Assembly: GCF_020085105.1 (NCBI RefSeq)
Contig: NC_058052.1
Span: 27,125,733-27,189,732 of the forward strand
Source: Siniperca chuatsi
Lineage: Eukaryota; Chordata; Actinopteri; Centrarchiformes; Sinipercidae
Length of the DNA stretch: 64,000 bases
Reading direction: 5' to 3'
The position numbers and the translations under genes were made by a program. Under the pieces are notes generated by a model. It searched no databases. It was given only the letters and a program-made list of their open reading frames with translations, and was not told the origin of the DNA. Below, piece by piece: positions 49,001 to 60,680 of the stretch. Positions within the stretch are counted from its first letter, which is position 1. Each line of letters starts with the position of its first letter.

Positions 49001-51575
49001 CATGCTCGCAGCTCTGCAGAGGCACGCGCCACGGTGTCTTGCGCAAGAATAAACAAAGCTTAATTGGGTCGCTCTGCGATGTTGACAGGGTGGCGGCGAA
49101 GGATGACTGGATAGGTGATGTCTGGTAACTGCAGAAGTGGTGTGCAGTTTGGGTGGTGGGTGAATGAAATAGCTCTCTCCATAGTAATTTAAGGTTCAGA
49201 CACGGAAGTAGCTACACACATACTGGATAGAGAGATAGCTACCTTTCCAGGGCGACACACACCATGAAGCCAACACTGGCAATCAGACCAGAGAGGTAAA
49301 AAGAAATGAAGATTTCTGATATCTTCAAATCTTGTAGCTGTACCACCTGAACGATCATGCAGCAGAACTGAATGATGTCAGAAACGAGAAGGTTGATGAC
49401 GTAGATCGGAACAACATGATCGCTTCGCACCTGCAGGAAAACATTGGTAATAGTAAATAAGCAGTTGTAAACGTTCTGAACTCCACCTCCTCCCGAACCT
49501 GTCAACTGGCTCTGCCCAGCAATTGCAGTCAGAGACATTCATGCACTTTTCATCAAACTCTTTTTTTGTGCTGTCAGAAATATCAGAAGTGACACACTGG
49601 CCAGTCACTGCAGTAACAAGACTAAGGGCCGGATTTACTGCAGCTTTTGCAGCTGTTTTTCAGGCACAGGTATGAAGAATTCATATTTCAAAGTCGCAGT
49701 TTGTGTGTCATGTGTGTGTTTGCAAGGTGCGCCTGTCTCATCATTGCATATGAATTTCAGGGAGGATCGCACAAGTAATAGGAGGAGACATGAAGTTTTC
49801 AGCTGTCAGTTTGCAGAGAAACTTCTCCGCCTGTGAAGACCAGACGTACATGTAAGGCATATGGGATTTACAAGAGCCACATGGAAGTTTGTGGTGGGGA
49901 AGAAATGTGCATCAAATATAGGCTCACATATAACAACAACAACAACAACAAAACGATTATTAGAAATAAAAATGAAACAATTAGGCTATTATTAATGAAC
50001 ACAATATTTGATCACTGTAGTGCAAATGAATAGTGGACGAGTTTTGTTTTGTGTTCATTAACCCTTACATACTGTTGGACCCATACAAGTTTGACCCGTT
50101 TTGCCATTTGACAGCAATAAAAACACCTTAAATGCCGTTCTTTTAGCCTGAAATTTGATGACCTTTCCTAAAGTGACCCAAAATGCACAAAAATGAAAAT
50201 ATTTAAAAATGTTATACTTTTGTACAGGTGCTATAAATGTTTGTTTTTTTCAAATTTGACCCATATCTATCGTATCGTGGTTTAAGGGAATCCTGAATCT
50301 GTGAAACTGGACATGCCATGTCTGTGTACATTTTCAGCTGTCACCAGAAGCTCTATAGCTCGCTCTCTCGGACAGTTGGTCCACAAAAATGTCCCCACAG
50401 TTTTCGCCCTAGGATGCTAAAATTTAGCACGGAGGTCAACTTTGTGTGTGTGAAGGTGTGTCTTTGTGTTCATGCCAATTGCCTAGAAGGGGGCATGGTA
50501 AGGGGAATGGTCTATCACAAAAAGGCTAATAACTTCTAAACAGATTCAAGCAACATGACCAAACTTTGCAGAAAGACATACGCACACACACAGACAGACA
50601 TACACATGCACACACACCATTTTGCCATGCCCCCTTTCTTAACTCATGAACTGGTTGTAGTACACTATTGTGGGAGGCATCATTGAACTCAGCAGAGTTG
50701 ACACTGGTGCGAGATCTGGACCTGCAAGCACAAGCACCTGCAATGTTACAAAATAACCTCATAATAAACAAATTAAAACCCATCAATTTCCAGCTAACCA
50801 ACAGAGACCAAAAGCGTGTGTAGCAATTACTTTTTTGTTTGTTGGTTAAACGTTAGTTAATGTTGAATTCATTGTTAATAGTTGTAATTAGATAGTAGTT
50901 ATGAGGATTTTTTTTATTATATAGCAGTGAGGACAATGTTTGATGGGAGTAATGGTTATATAATAAACCCCACAGTTCCAGAATGTTCTTCCCATGTTCA
51001 GTTTCAATAAAACAATTTAAATCACTATGGCTGTTATGTTTTCATGTCTGAGGTAAAATAGGACATGATATTGTGTGATGGTAGATGATGTAAAACCAAA
51101 AAAGAAAAGGCTCTCCCTGCTCTCTGAAATATTAAGATTAGTCATCAATGTATTAGTCAGTCAGGTAGGCTATTCATACATTCTATATATATCTGTGGTT
51201 CAAAATTTGGTATAGACACTTGCTATGAGGGGTTTCTTGGGCTCGGTCAAAATTGACTATACCTTCACTCATACTGTGAAGATATAGAATATGAACAGTA
51301 TGCAAGGGTTTAACTGGAATTTGAACTTGACCATCAATGAACTGTAAAATCACTACAGGCTCTCTCTCTCTCAAATTCAATGGGGCATTATTGGCATGGG
51401 AAACAGACGTTAACAATGCCAAAGCAAGTGTGAAATAAAAACATGTACATAAACAGAAGAAATGTGCTATTAAAAATATATACAGATAATAATAATATAT
51501 TGTAGACTTGCAGTTAAAAAATACCAATAAGTGAAAACTATATGAAATCTGCACCATTTTTTATTTATTTTTAAT

Positions 51576-51627
<52 letters not shown>

Positions 51628-54600
51628 ATATATGCATGCATGTGCTGTGTGTGTGTAGGTCATTCACTGTCCCTCAGGTTGTGGCACGTTAAGACATACT
51701 GGGCAGCAGGATCGGCCCTGTCTCCTTCTCCCAGGAGTATTTTTAATGTTGAGAGCTCATTAAGCTCTTTGAAATCTGAGATTACAGAGCTGAACGTGTC
51801 GAAGTAAATGTTCCTTATTTCACTGAATGTTGAACATTGTAGGAGGAAGTGCATCTCTGTCTCAGCCTCACCTGTCAAACACTGACCACATGTTCTGTTT
51901 TCTTTTGGTTGCCAGAATCTTTTGTGTCTTCCTCTTTCGATTGCCAGCTGGTGGTCACTGAGCCTGTCCTCGGTCGGGATCTGTCTCTGCTTTCTGTCTC
52001 TGACAGCAGAGAGATATTCTGCCAGTTCATCTTCTCTTTTTAGGGCCAGATACCATTCTGATCTACTTTGGCTTTTAGCTTCTTCTTTCCAATGTTCCAG
52101 ATAGGTTTCTTTACATTGTGTTATAATTTGGTTTCCTCTGACTGGTGTTTGGAAAGCAGTGCTGTTGTGAGAGTGTGTCTGAGGGGGGGCAGTTAGTCTC
52201 AGGACCAGCTGACATAGGGGCTCAGCTCTTGGGTTTGGAGGGCTTTGCAATGGAGGGGGTCTCGGGGGCTGGATTTAAGGTGATCAAAAATGGGAGCGCT
52301 CTCTTTTGAATGTTAATTATCATTATCTGCCTAATTCTGCTCTACATGCATTTGTTGGAGTTTTTCTGTGCACGTGTAAAATGTATCTGCAGAATTCTGC
52401 ATGTAAAGATTCTGTTGGATGTTTGTCCCAACGGGTACAGCTATGATGACTGAGTGGACCCCATACTACACTACCATACAGCGTAATGGGCTGGATGACA
52501 CTGTCAAATATTTTAAGCCAAATTTTAATTGGAATTTGGAAATTATAACATTTTCTCTTAATTGCATTTAAAGCTCTTTGAGCTTTTTCTTTTAGTGCAT
52601 TCACTGCCATGTTGAAACTCCCTGATGCTGTTATCAGAATCAGAATCAGAAATACTTTATTGATCCCCGAGGGGAAACTCTTTTGTTACAGCTGCTTAAA
52701 ATAAGTGTAAAGTACAAAGTGGATTTACCGGTTGATGATAAGTATGTACGGTATAACAATTCAATGTAATAATAGAAGTAATAAGTAATAGTGCATGTAC
52801 TGTCAAGTTAAGTGTAGCTTATTAAGATTATTATGAGACGGTGGATATTGCACAGCAGTAATAGAAGTATGAATAAATATCTGAAAACAGAGTATATTGC
52901 ACAGCAGTATTAAACAGAGAATATTGCACAATTATTTCAAGTATTGCAGTGATGTTAATGATCAATGTCCAGTTTAATGACTTAGGGTCATACAGACTGA
53001 CACTTAAAGGGAGGAGTTGAAGAGTTTGATGGCCACAGGCAGTAATGACTTCCTGTGGCGCTCTGTGGTGCATTTTGGGGGGTTGAGTCTTCCGCTGAAA
53101 ATGGTTACACCAAGGTAGGTACAACTCATACTATGTTCAATGATATGATTATTTATGGTAAACTGGTATTTGTTCTCCCGACATCTGGGGCATTTTTGAA
53201 AAATCATGACATTAGTTTTCTTCATATTTACTGCTAGGGCCCAGTTCTGACAGTACTTTTCCACTATGTCCAACTGTTGCTGCAGTCCTTGTTCAGTAGG
53301 AGACAGTAGAACAAGGTCATCAGCATAAAACAGAGACTTCCCCTCTCTATCTAGGAGGGAGAGGCCAGGAGCAGCACGCTGATCCAACTGTACAGTAAGT
53401 TCATTTATATACACATTAAATAAAGTGGGGCTTAAATTGCAGCCCTGACGAACACCTCTTCTCTGGCTGAAGGATTCAGGTTGTTTCCAATTTTAACAAC
53501 ACACCTGTTTTCCAAATACAGTGATTTAACCAGATCATATATTTTGCCCCCTATACCACAATGTAGAAGTCTGTAATAGAGCCCTTCATGCCAAATAGAG
53601 TCAAAAACTTTCTTGAAATCAATGAAACAAGTAAATATCTTAGCATTTTTTGTTTGGGGTACATGTTTGTCAGTTGAAGTGTGAAGGGTGTATACATGGT
53701 TGGTGGTGCGTTGTTTTGGGAGAAAGCCAATTTGATTTTTACTCAAGATGGAGTGTTTGTCAAGGATATCTAGTATTCTTTTATTTAGAACACTAAAGAA
53801 GATTATCTAAACAACTGCTGACACAGATGCCACGGTAGTTACCAGGGTCTGATTTGTCCCCACTCTTATGAACGGGGGAAATAAGCCCTTTGCACCAGAT
53901 AATACGGTATTGAACAACTGCAACACTGCATCTCTGGGGTGCTGCATTTGAGCATTTTGTTGTTAATGCTCTCCAGACCACAAGCTTTCCTTGGCTGGAG
54001 AGATTTTGTCTGTGTGGTCAATTCTTCCCAAGTAATTGGGTAATCAAGGGGGTTTTGTTTGTCTTTAATTGTTTCTTCTAATGTTTGGAGTTTCTTTTAT
54101 AGCAGATTGATCTGAATTAATTTGATTTATTGGTATGTCTTTGTACAGATTTTCACAATGTGCTCTCCAGATGTCATCATTTTGGATGGTTAGTGCTTGT
54201 GGTTGTTCCACTTATCCCAGAATTGATTTTGATTAATGACGTTCTCAATATCTTCATGTGGGTATGATTTTGTTTTTTGTTCCTAATTGTACATTTATAT
54301 TTGTTTAAAACGTCATTGTACCTAATGCATATGGCTGGATTGTTTGGTTGGTGATGTTTTTCATTTGCTATTTTTCTCAGGTCTTTTCTGATGGTCTTGC
54401 ATTCTGGATCAAACCATTTGTTGGCATTTTACTTTTTAACAGGCTTCCGTTTTTGTTTTATAAGGTTAGCTTTAATAGCTGCCTTATGAAATATCATACT
54501 GATATCATCAATGGCCTTTTTACACCATCTCTGGTAGGGACATTTTGGTTATATACACTGATATGTCATTCATCAGATCAGGCAAGTTCAAGGCCATGAT

Positions 54601-56061
54601 GAATTTGTCTCCACTGTCTTGGGCCCATCTGTAAGTAGGATTTAATTTATACAGCTTCCTGGGTTCCCTTTTTGTGTCACTGATTTGACCTGAGAGTTTA
54701 AAGAACACATTTATTTGGCTGTGGTCTGAAAGGGGGGATTGCTGTCTGACAATAAATGCACTGATAGTGGAGGGGTCCATGTCAGTGATTGCATAGTCTA
54801 CTACGCTAGACCGAACAGCTGGGGTATGTGAATCTCCCGTTAACTACGTACAGGCCTAAGGCCCGACAGAGATGCACTACCTCCCTGCCACTTTGATTTA
54901 TTTCAGAGTCGATGTTTTTCCGATGGGTGATGGTTGGTGTGGTAAACAGGGGAGACTGACCAAACACATGGTTGTTGCCCTGTGGGTTGATGACATCAGG
55001 TTCGATTCCTGTTCGTCCATTCAGATCTCCAGTTAGGAGCACGCTTCCCTGGGCCTGGAAATAGGCGATTTCTGAGTGGAGAGTTTCAAAAATTTCTTCT
55101 TCAAAATAAGGAGAATCTACTTAGGGTATATAAAAAGCACAGAAAGATAGACCTCTATCAGTTATGCCCAGGATTTGATCTAATCTAAACCAAATGTGTG
55201 ATTTACCCTGTTTTACTGGTGAGATCTGACGGCAAAGATCTCCTTTAAACCACACCAAGGTCCCCCCTCCCGATGTTCTGCCCTTGCGTATGTTTTTTAA
55301 TTTTAGGGAACCATGACTTCATTATATCCTGGAGGACAGTGAGTGAGCCAACCTGTTCTCATTCCCAGGTTGCCAAATACCGTCATTTTGTCATGCCCCT
55401 TGGCGTCTCCACTTTTCAGCTCGAGGTTGAACATTAGTTTTGCAGGTATTTAGTCATAAACCAAAGTACTGGACAAATTAAAATTTTTGTTTTTTAATAA
55501 AAAACCCAAATAATGCTGTACAAATTGCTCTGACAATTGTGACGACTATTTTATGGTTTTATGAGTTGTAACTAAATGGTGCCATTAACCTCCACAGTTG
55601 AAGAGAAGGCTGGAATGGAGCCACACATGTAAACTGCATGTGTTTAAGGTCTAATTAACTTCATGTAAATTTTAATTATGGAGTAAATTATTCCTGTAAA
55701 TGTGCAGGTCATTACAACACTCTATTCCAGCCCCCTGACACATAGCCCTCAAGGCAGATCAAGATCCTTCGGACAGACAGACTGTACGACAGACACATGA
55801 CACAGACAGTAAATCAAAAAATCTCAGTCATAATGTACATACCAGAGAATAAAGAGCATAGATGGCCACGAGGGTCACAGGAAGGCCAATGCAAATGATA
55901 ATGTATGTCACCACATGCATGATGAATCCATCTCTTCTATTAAAATCATAGGATTCTGAGATGATGCTGCCATAGTAGTCAGAGGTGATATTGCTGTAAC
56001 TAGAGATTTTGTCCTGTGAAGTGCTGTTAATGTAGAAATCGTCCATTCTTCAGAGTGAAAC
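46049..56061 (-). CDS. GPCR C: MAS-related-like class A receptor, paralogue of GPCR B, introns swollen by transposons
   Basis: Coding exons 55843-56046, 49243-49430 and 46049-46556 join in phases 0 and 2 to give 299 aa. An acceptor (ACAACAG|GTTTC) lies 15 bases before the ATG, as in GPCR B. Sequons NST (7-9) and NIT (19-21) precede TM1 (about 43-66). TM2 carries [20 protein letters not shown]3 ends [14 protein letters not shown] (ERY 130-132) and is followed by [19 protein letters not shown], almost the same as GPCR B. TM5 holds [20 protein letters not shown] and TM7 reads [15 protein letters not shown]. The tail is [15 protein letters not shown]. It has no TM3-ECL2 cysteine pair. All splice sites are intact, so it looks functional although intron 1 is 6.4 kb and intron 2 is 2.7 kb, both filled with mobile elements. 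Confidence 0.87.
46850..46930 (-). repeat. Short non-autonomous repeat fragment
   Basis: Contains AGTAACCTGTAACTTAAG and GTAGTGGAGTAAAAAGTA, the reverse form of the repeat type seen near 770-965. Confidence 0.35.
47475..48272 (+). mobile_element. Tc1/mariner transposon remnant with internal inversion
   Basis: Two blocks of one transposase lie in opposite directions. The block 47498-47817, read on the minus strand, gives the first catalytic region (TLWTDETK, then [13 protein letters not shown]). The block 47818-48052, read forward, gives the last catalytic region ([18 protein letters not shown]) up to the stop after GGATSY. Forward sequence (AGAAAGAGACTGGGC) precedes the inverted block. The region with the second catalytic Asp (NDPKHTSK-like) is missing. 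The right end is present: GGGGGCAAACACC leading to CACACCACTGTA at 48272. The left terminal repeat is absent. The copy cannot make a transposase. Confidence 0.85.
48603..49060 (+). mobile_element. Harbinger-like non-autonomous DNA element (tentative)
   Basis: The edges show loosely inverted phrases (GGTTTATGCTTGACGCATTG at 48612; CTTGCGCAAGAATAAAC near 49039). An internal reading from 48706 gives [17 protein letters not shown], then [13 protein letters not shown] further on. This looks like a piece of the Myb-like second protein of fish PIF/Harbinger elements. I could not identify a clean 3-bp target duplication, so borders are approximate. Confidence 0.4.
49930..49956. repeat. (AAC)n microsatellite
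   Basis: Run of AAC units in GPCR C intron 1. Confidence 0.85.
50062..51309. mobile_element. piggyBac-like non-autonomous element flanked by TTAA
   Basis: The left end reads TTAA then CCCTTACATACTGTT (TTAA at 50058-50061). The right end, in reverse complement, reads TTAA then ACCCTTGCATACTGTT (TTAA at 51310-51313). Inverted ends starting CCCTT next to TTAA are the piggyBac signature. The inside has no transposase; it carries T- and CA-rich DNA with GACCCGTTTTGCC- and GACCCATA-type phrases seen in fish MITEs. It lies in GPCR C intron 1. Confidence 0.6.
51578..51626. repeat. (GT)n microsatellite in LINE 3' part
   Basis: About 24 GT units. A matching tract sits at the same place in the second copy of this LINE (62012-62050). 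Confidence 0.9.
52633..53090 (-). mobile_element. Rex1-type LINE 3' fragment inserted in the I/Nimb-like LINE
   Basis: The 3' end (low coordinates) has ATCAGAATCAGAATCAG, ACTTTATTGATCCCCGAG and GGGAAACTCTTTTGTTACAG, the standard Rex1 tail in reverse. The upper part encodes the end of Rex1 ORF2 ([20 protein letters not shown] near 53060). It splits the host LINE reading between TYLGVTI and the MAVNALKEK block, so it came later than the host LINE. Confidence 0.75.
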
Positions 56062-58790
56062 CTGTTGTTTGAGAAATTAGGTTATTAAAAGTTTAAGTTT
56101 ATTAAAAGTTCTACCAAATATTGTTCAGTGATATCACTAAAGCTGTAAGTGGAAGTTCAGACAAATACAGTGTTTTCGGAATCTTTTCAGTTTCTATTGT
56201 CATTCCTCAATATTTGTTACATTACCTGCTAATAATATTTAATCAGATAATACAGTTTCAGATAGTAAAACAATTTCTGCTGATGTATGCAAACATTTTT
56301 ACGTGCTGATGTGAGGTCATTACTGCAGCCACAGAACATTGTCCAGTTGTTTTAATGTTAATTTAATGTAATGTTTAATGTTCATGTACATTGGTTTAGG
56401 ACATTTTCGTCTTCTGTACTCGATGCCCCACTTCTTGTTGAACGCACTCTGTCCTCTGATTTCAGATGAGGAGGTTTGCATGACTTTTTACTTTTACTTT
56501 TTATCTTCACTTGATATATGCATATTTTATCTTTTGTGATAGATTGTGTACTTTTCCTTGTTGACGTTTATTCTGACAAAATCCTGTTAATAAAGGTTGA
56601 AATGCCCCACAAAACACTAACTACATACAAATTCAACATAGAAGGTATTATGTTTAGAGCTCATTCATGTTCTTATTTCACTAAAACTTCAGTAACTGAA
56701 TAATTTACTGGCTGTAACCTGTCTTGGGTTAGATAACTGTATCCTCCTGAGACTTTTCATCAAGATTCATATTGTCACAACACACAAAACTCTTTTTCAT
56801 ATTTCAGCTGTCATCATTTCCTGGAAAACTGGCAAACATCACTATAAATACCTGTCAGTGGATTAATGTTGGGCCAGACCAATAGACATAACAAAAACAA
56901 CAACAACAATAACAATAACAATAACAATAATAAGAATAATAAGAATTTATTTTTTAAAAGCTTTTGTGAGCATCTTCTAGATATATGGACTCCATTCCTG
57001 AAATGTCTAAACATTGGTACTACTTTATTATTTATTGATTTAATCCTTAATTATGCATGCTCATATCATGTTCTACTTTCATTCTAATTTTTAAATTCTA
57101 CATACTGTGTCTTTTGTGCATGTTTCTTTGTTTTTAGCTATTTTCTCAAACTGCTTTTTTTTGGTCTGTTTTAGGGAAGAGTAAAAAAAATCCCAAATGA
57201 AATAAAACAATTGGTTTAATTGCAGTAATCTGTACACTTACAGTCCACGACTCTCTGCTTGTTACAGTTTCATATTCGTTGTCATGACTGTTTGCAGTTA
57301 TTTAATCTTTTTTAAATCATCTCTACATATAAGAAAAAAGTAATGTCACAAAATGTACCTTTGAAATAATTTCTGAAACATCAAGCGTAACACCTGGGCC
57401 CCTTGATAGATACAGCGCATGCTTAAAACGAGAGCCTCTCAGAGAGCACAGTGCTTCTGTACGACTGAGCCACTGGTTGGCAAGCTACAATATCCTGTGA
57501 CATGAAACAATATTCACCAACAGTCAGCTCATTCTGCACAGACAGTTTGAAGGTCGTCATTTAAACTGTTATCCGTAACTACTTATCCCTTTATTTTAGC
57601 GAGCTGCCATTTTCCCTAGCTGCCTATATGATTCAGCGTGCCAACAGAAATTACAACCAAATTAGCTGCACTAAAAATCCAGCTAACTATCAGCTTAAAA
57701 CTCTAACTAATTAGGTGGCACACAACTTAACTAGTTAGTTAGGTGGCATTTGTTCATGGATTGTCTGTGTGAAAAGGGTATAGGATAAAGCGGTAGATAT
57801 CTACAGTGGGTTGAATAAATGTTAAAACAGCATGCCATAGTCATGATGCTTAAATCAAAGCTACTAGCTAGCTAACTATTAGTTCAAAACTACTATTAGT
57901 TCAAAACATGGGATGCTGTAGCCGTGGGAATAAAAACCTCATTGAGAGCAAAGCCCAAATGAACAGGTGTGCTTAATGCACATTGTGATGTTGTTACACA
58001 GTAGCACACTGTTTAGTGGTTATCATTTAATATTGTTGTTTATACAGTATGTAAAATGTTCTAATCTTTTAAGTAATCTGATTATAATTGTGGGAAAAAA
58101 GGTATATTCACTTGATAGAGCATAACAAAATACAGACAGCAAGATTAAATAAAGGCAATATTAAAAGGAAATAAAAGTAATGAAATGGCTTCTTTTTGAA
58201 GTTGATGTATAGAATACATAAGTCTGGCAAAAATAGGGTCTCAAGCCACGCCCAACTATGGATTTCTGGATCTAAACTTTTTTCTCTATGAAGAAAATTA
58301 ATTGGGACTCTAGAGTGTCCCTGCAATGATGTAGGCCATCCCAGAAGTTAGCATCCCAGAACTCTTTAAGCATTGCCATGGGTTCCCTTGACAAAAGTCT
58401 AAAAAAATGATATCAACAATGGTTGTTTCTAAAGATAATCTTCACAAATGAGAGCCACGTATAACATTTTTGAAGCATAAATGCAGTAGATAATAGTAAA
58501 AAGCTAACGTCAAGCTAAGTGGAACTACTACAAACCGTCGCATTTACCCAGAGACTCGTGTAGCTGAGGTGCTGTGCAACAACTGTTGCAGCCACTTGCT
58601 AGCAACTGCTTTTTTAAGGCATATGAAAGCTCCAAAGTTCACAAGTTGGATATTAACGGGTGTATTTTATGTCTTAACCACAGAACTTTTTTCAGGGATC
58701 TAACCAAAACCTCATTCATAAACTGACCAAAGATCGAGCCGATGGAACCCATGACCTACTTCTCTTTGGAGTACTGTTTATAGACTTTAA
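56062..58790. other. Intergenic upstream of GPCR C
   Basis: AT-rich, no gene recognised. An impure (AAC/AAT)n tract lies at 56889-56945. The region 57640-57910 has repeated AGCTAAC-type words (possible simple repeat). The GPCR C promoter should lie just above 56061 beyond a 5'UTR intron of unknown length. Confidence 0.35.
56889..56945. repeat. (AAC)n/(AAT)n compound microsatellite
   Basis: AACAACAACAACAATAACAA grading into AATAAGAATAAT units. Confidence 0.85.
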
Positions 58791-58794
58791 ACTT

Positions 58795-59040
58795 TGTTGT
58801 GCCGGAGGGGAAATTCCTTTCCACTGTACACATCAGACAACAACTTCACACAGTAACAACAATGACAGACAACAGTACATACTCTGGCCAGTTCAGCGAC
58901 GCCTATTATTTAAGGCAGCTATGGCTGCGGTGATTAGTCTTTTCCCAAAGCGAGCCCTTCTGCACCTCAATGCTCTGTACCTAGCTTGGAGTGCAGTAAG
59001 GCCTGGCAGCTGTGTTAGTTATGTGTGTGAGTTTGGCCCG
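58795..59040. repeat. LINE-tail-like repeat fragment
   Basis: GTTGTGCCGGAGGGGAAATT and the following CA-rich stretch resemble the 3' region of a teleost LINE in reverse orientation. The family is not assigned. Confidence 0.35.
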
Positions 59041-59127
59041 ATTAGTAACGGATAACATGTTAAAGAAGCAGGTGGAACAGTACAATTGGGTGGGCTGAAT
59101 AATTCTCTGGTACAACAATAGGAAGAG

Positions 59128-59450
59128 ATGGGGGGCAACATAGAGTCAGATCAGGTGTCTAGTAAAGGGCAGATCAGGATTACTAACAGGGATGTCATTG
59201 TGGAAAAGGTAAATGCACTCTCTGCTGCATATCCATCAGAACTGGACATGAACTTTGCCAACAAACTCATACAATTCAAGTCTTTCATGTCTGACTCTGA
59301 GGATGAGAAGTGCCCAACTAAACAGCTTGAGATGTTGCAGGCACTTAATTTGCGGTCAGTGTTCCCCAATGTTTTCATGGCACTTTTCATGATTTTTTGC
59401 CAGTGACAAACTACAGGTTGAGCGGACATTTTCCCTCCAAAAGACATGTG
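59128..59450 (+). pseudogene. hAT-type transposase C-terminal fragment (ZMYM1/DUF4371-like)
   Basis: A 92-residue reading ends LEMLQALNLRSVFPNVFMAL before a stop. The following bases, in another frame, carry a remnant of the usual SGERSFSKL block (TNYRLSGHFPSK). FPNVF-x-AL followed by a GERSFS-like block is the hAT dimerisation domain of the zinc-finger MYM-type/DUF4371 transposase group. Only the C-terminal part remains, with a frame change. There is no ATG context, splice site or flanking exon to suggest a host gene. Confidence 0.6.
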
Positions 59451-60234
59451 CCCAGGGGCCTGACGGGACCATGATCTGGCCCTGCTTCCTACTTTCTTAC
59501 AGTACAGGCACTTTGCTGCTTGCTCTCACCTCTGCTTGCATTTTTTTGCTGATATTGTTTTTTAGAAATTATGAGCAGCGGCTCCTGGATGCTTATAAAT
59601 AATTGGGACTGTAATTTATTTAGATGAAGTAGGTTATTGCCATATTTTCAACACTTTTATGACCTCAGTACTGTGTGAGAGTGGCCAACAGCAAGTCTGT
59701 ACTGCAGTGACTGTAAATGTTGTACTTTGCTAAAGCTAATTAGCAACAAGATGCCCACCCTCTCCACAGATGACTTCCACAAACTTGTACGGAAGATTGC
59801 AGTGCTGAAAACCAAAATCCACTGATTAGAAGTTAACGTGGAAGTGAATGGACTATGTGGGAATGACACTACTTTACCATGAACTTAAAACAATGGACAA
59901 GAGCATGCTAAAACATGGCTAATTAGCATCAGTTCTCCAGTTGTTGGCCAGTGCTTGGTCAAGGGCACTGACAGGAGAACCTAACATACATGTTTTTGAT
60001 GGTGGGGGAAACCGGGAGACTTTATTGATCTGTTGAACACACTCAGCTCCTTGAATGCTGAGGTGTTTATCAGTGGCCCTCTATCACCAGCCAGAATAGG
60101 AGTTGGGAGACTTAGATTGTTGGCACTGAACACATGGCACTCAACTGTATGTACCCTCCATTCAGTGCACTTTATTGACAAAGTCAACTTTTTCTGGAAC
60201 TGCAGACATATTTTTAGGGCAGATAGACTTGCCT

Positions 60235-60680
60235 GTGACATAATGTGTCAAGCAGGGTAACCAGTAACACAGGGATTAGGACCCATACGCAGACTACAAG
60301 GCAGAGCTGGAGCAGTTCAAAAGGATTTATTGTTAATTGGCAAATGATAAAGCTTACAGGGTAGTCATGCACAGGTAAATACCAGATAAGCTGTCCAAAA
60401 GGCAAACAAATCCAAAAGGGCAGGAAAATACAGGGTAAGGCTTGAACGCTTGTCACAAAGGTACAAAAGACAACCTGACACCGAGGGAGTGAAGACACAC
60501 AGACTAAATACAGAGGTGTGGAGGATAACTAGACACAGGTGAAACTAATCAGGTTGGGGCAGACAATCAAAACTGAAGGGAAACGACACAAAGTCAGGAA
60601 GTAAAGTTGAAAACACATGAGCGGTGAGTATTACAAAATAAAACAGGAAATGACTCAACTCAAAACCCAAAACCATGACA
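60235..60680. mobile_element. Possible solo LTR fossil inside the L2 ORF1 region
   Basis: About 0.44 kb of unrelated sequence breaks the L2 reading. It is bounded by the short direct repeat GCCT (60231-60234 and 60681-60684). Read in reverse it begins TGTCATGG. No coding part is present. The assignment to an LTR family is tentative; it could be another non-autonomous repeat. Confidence 0.3.

Larger units (their letters stand above)
51372..55335 (-). mobile_element. I/Nimb-like LINE in GPCR C intron 1, interrupted by Rex1
   Basis: Minus-strand blocks run 5' to 3' from high to low coordinates. They are endonuclease ([15 protein letters not shown] near 55035), reverse transcriptase ([20 protein letters not shown] near 53735; [39 protein letters not shown] near 53330), and thumb/C-terminal blocks ([20 protein letters not shown] at 52610; [19 protein letters not shown]). 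The C-terminal zinc knuckle region has [19 protein letters not shown] (near 51890). A (GT)n tract lies in its 3' part (51578-51626), and the 3' end is near 51374. Frames are broken in several places and the element is 5'-truncated near 55.33 kb. The clade name is my best guess; the LINE identity is secure. Confidence 0.8.
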
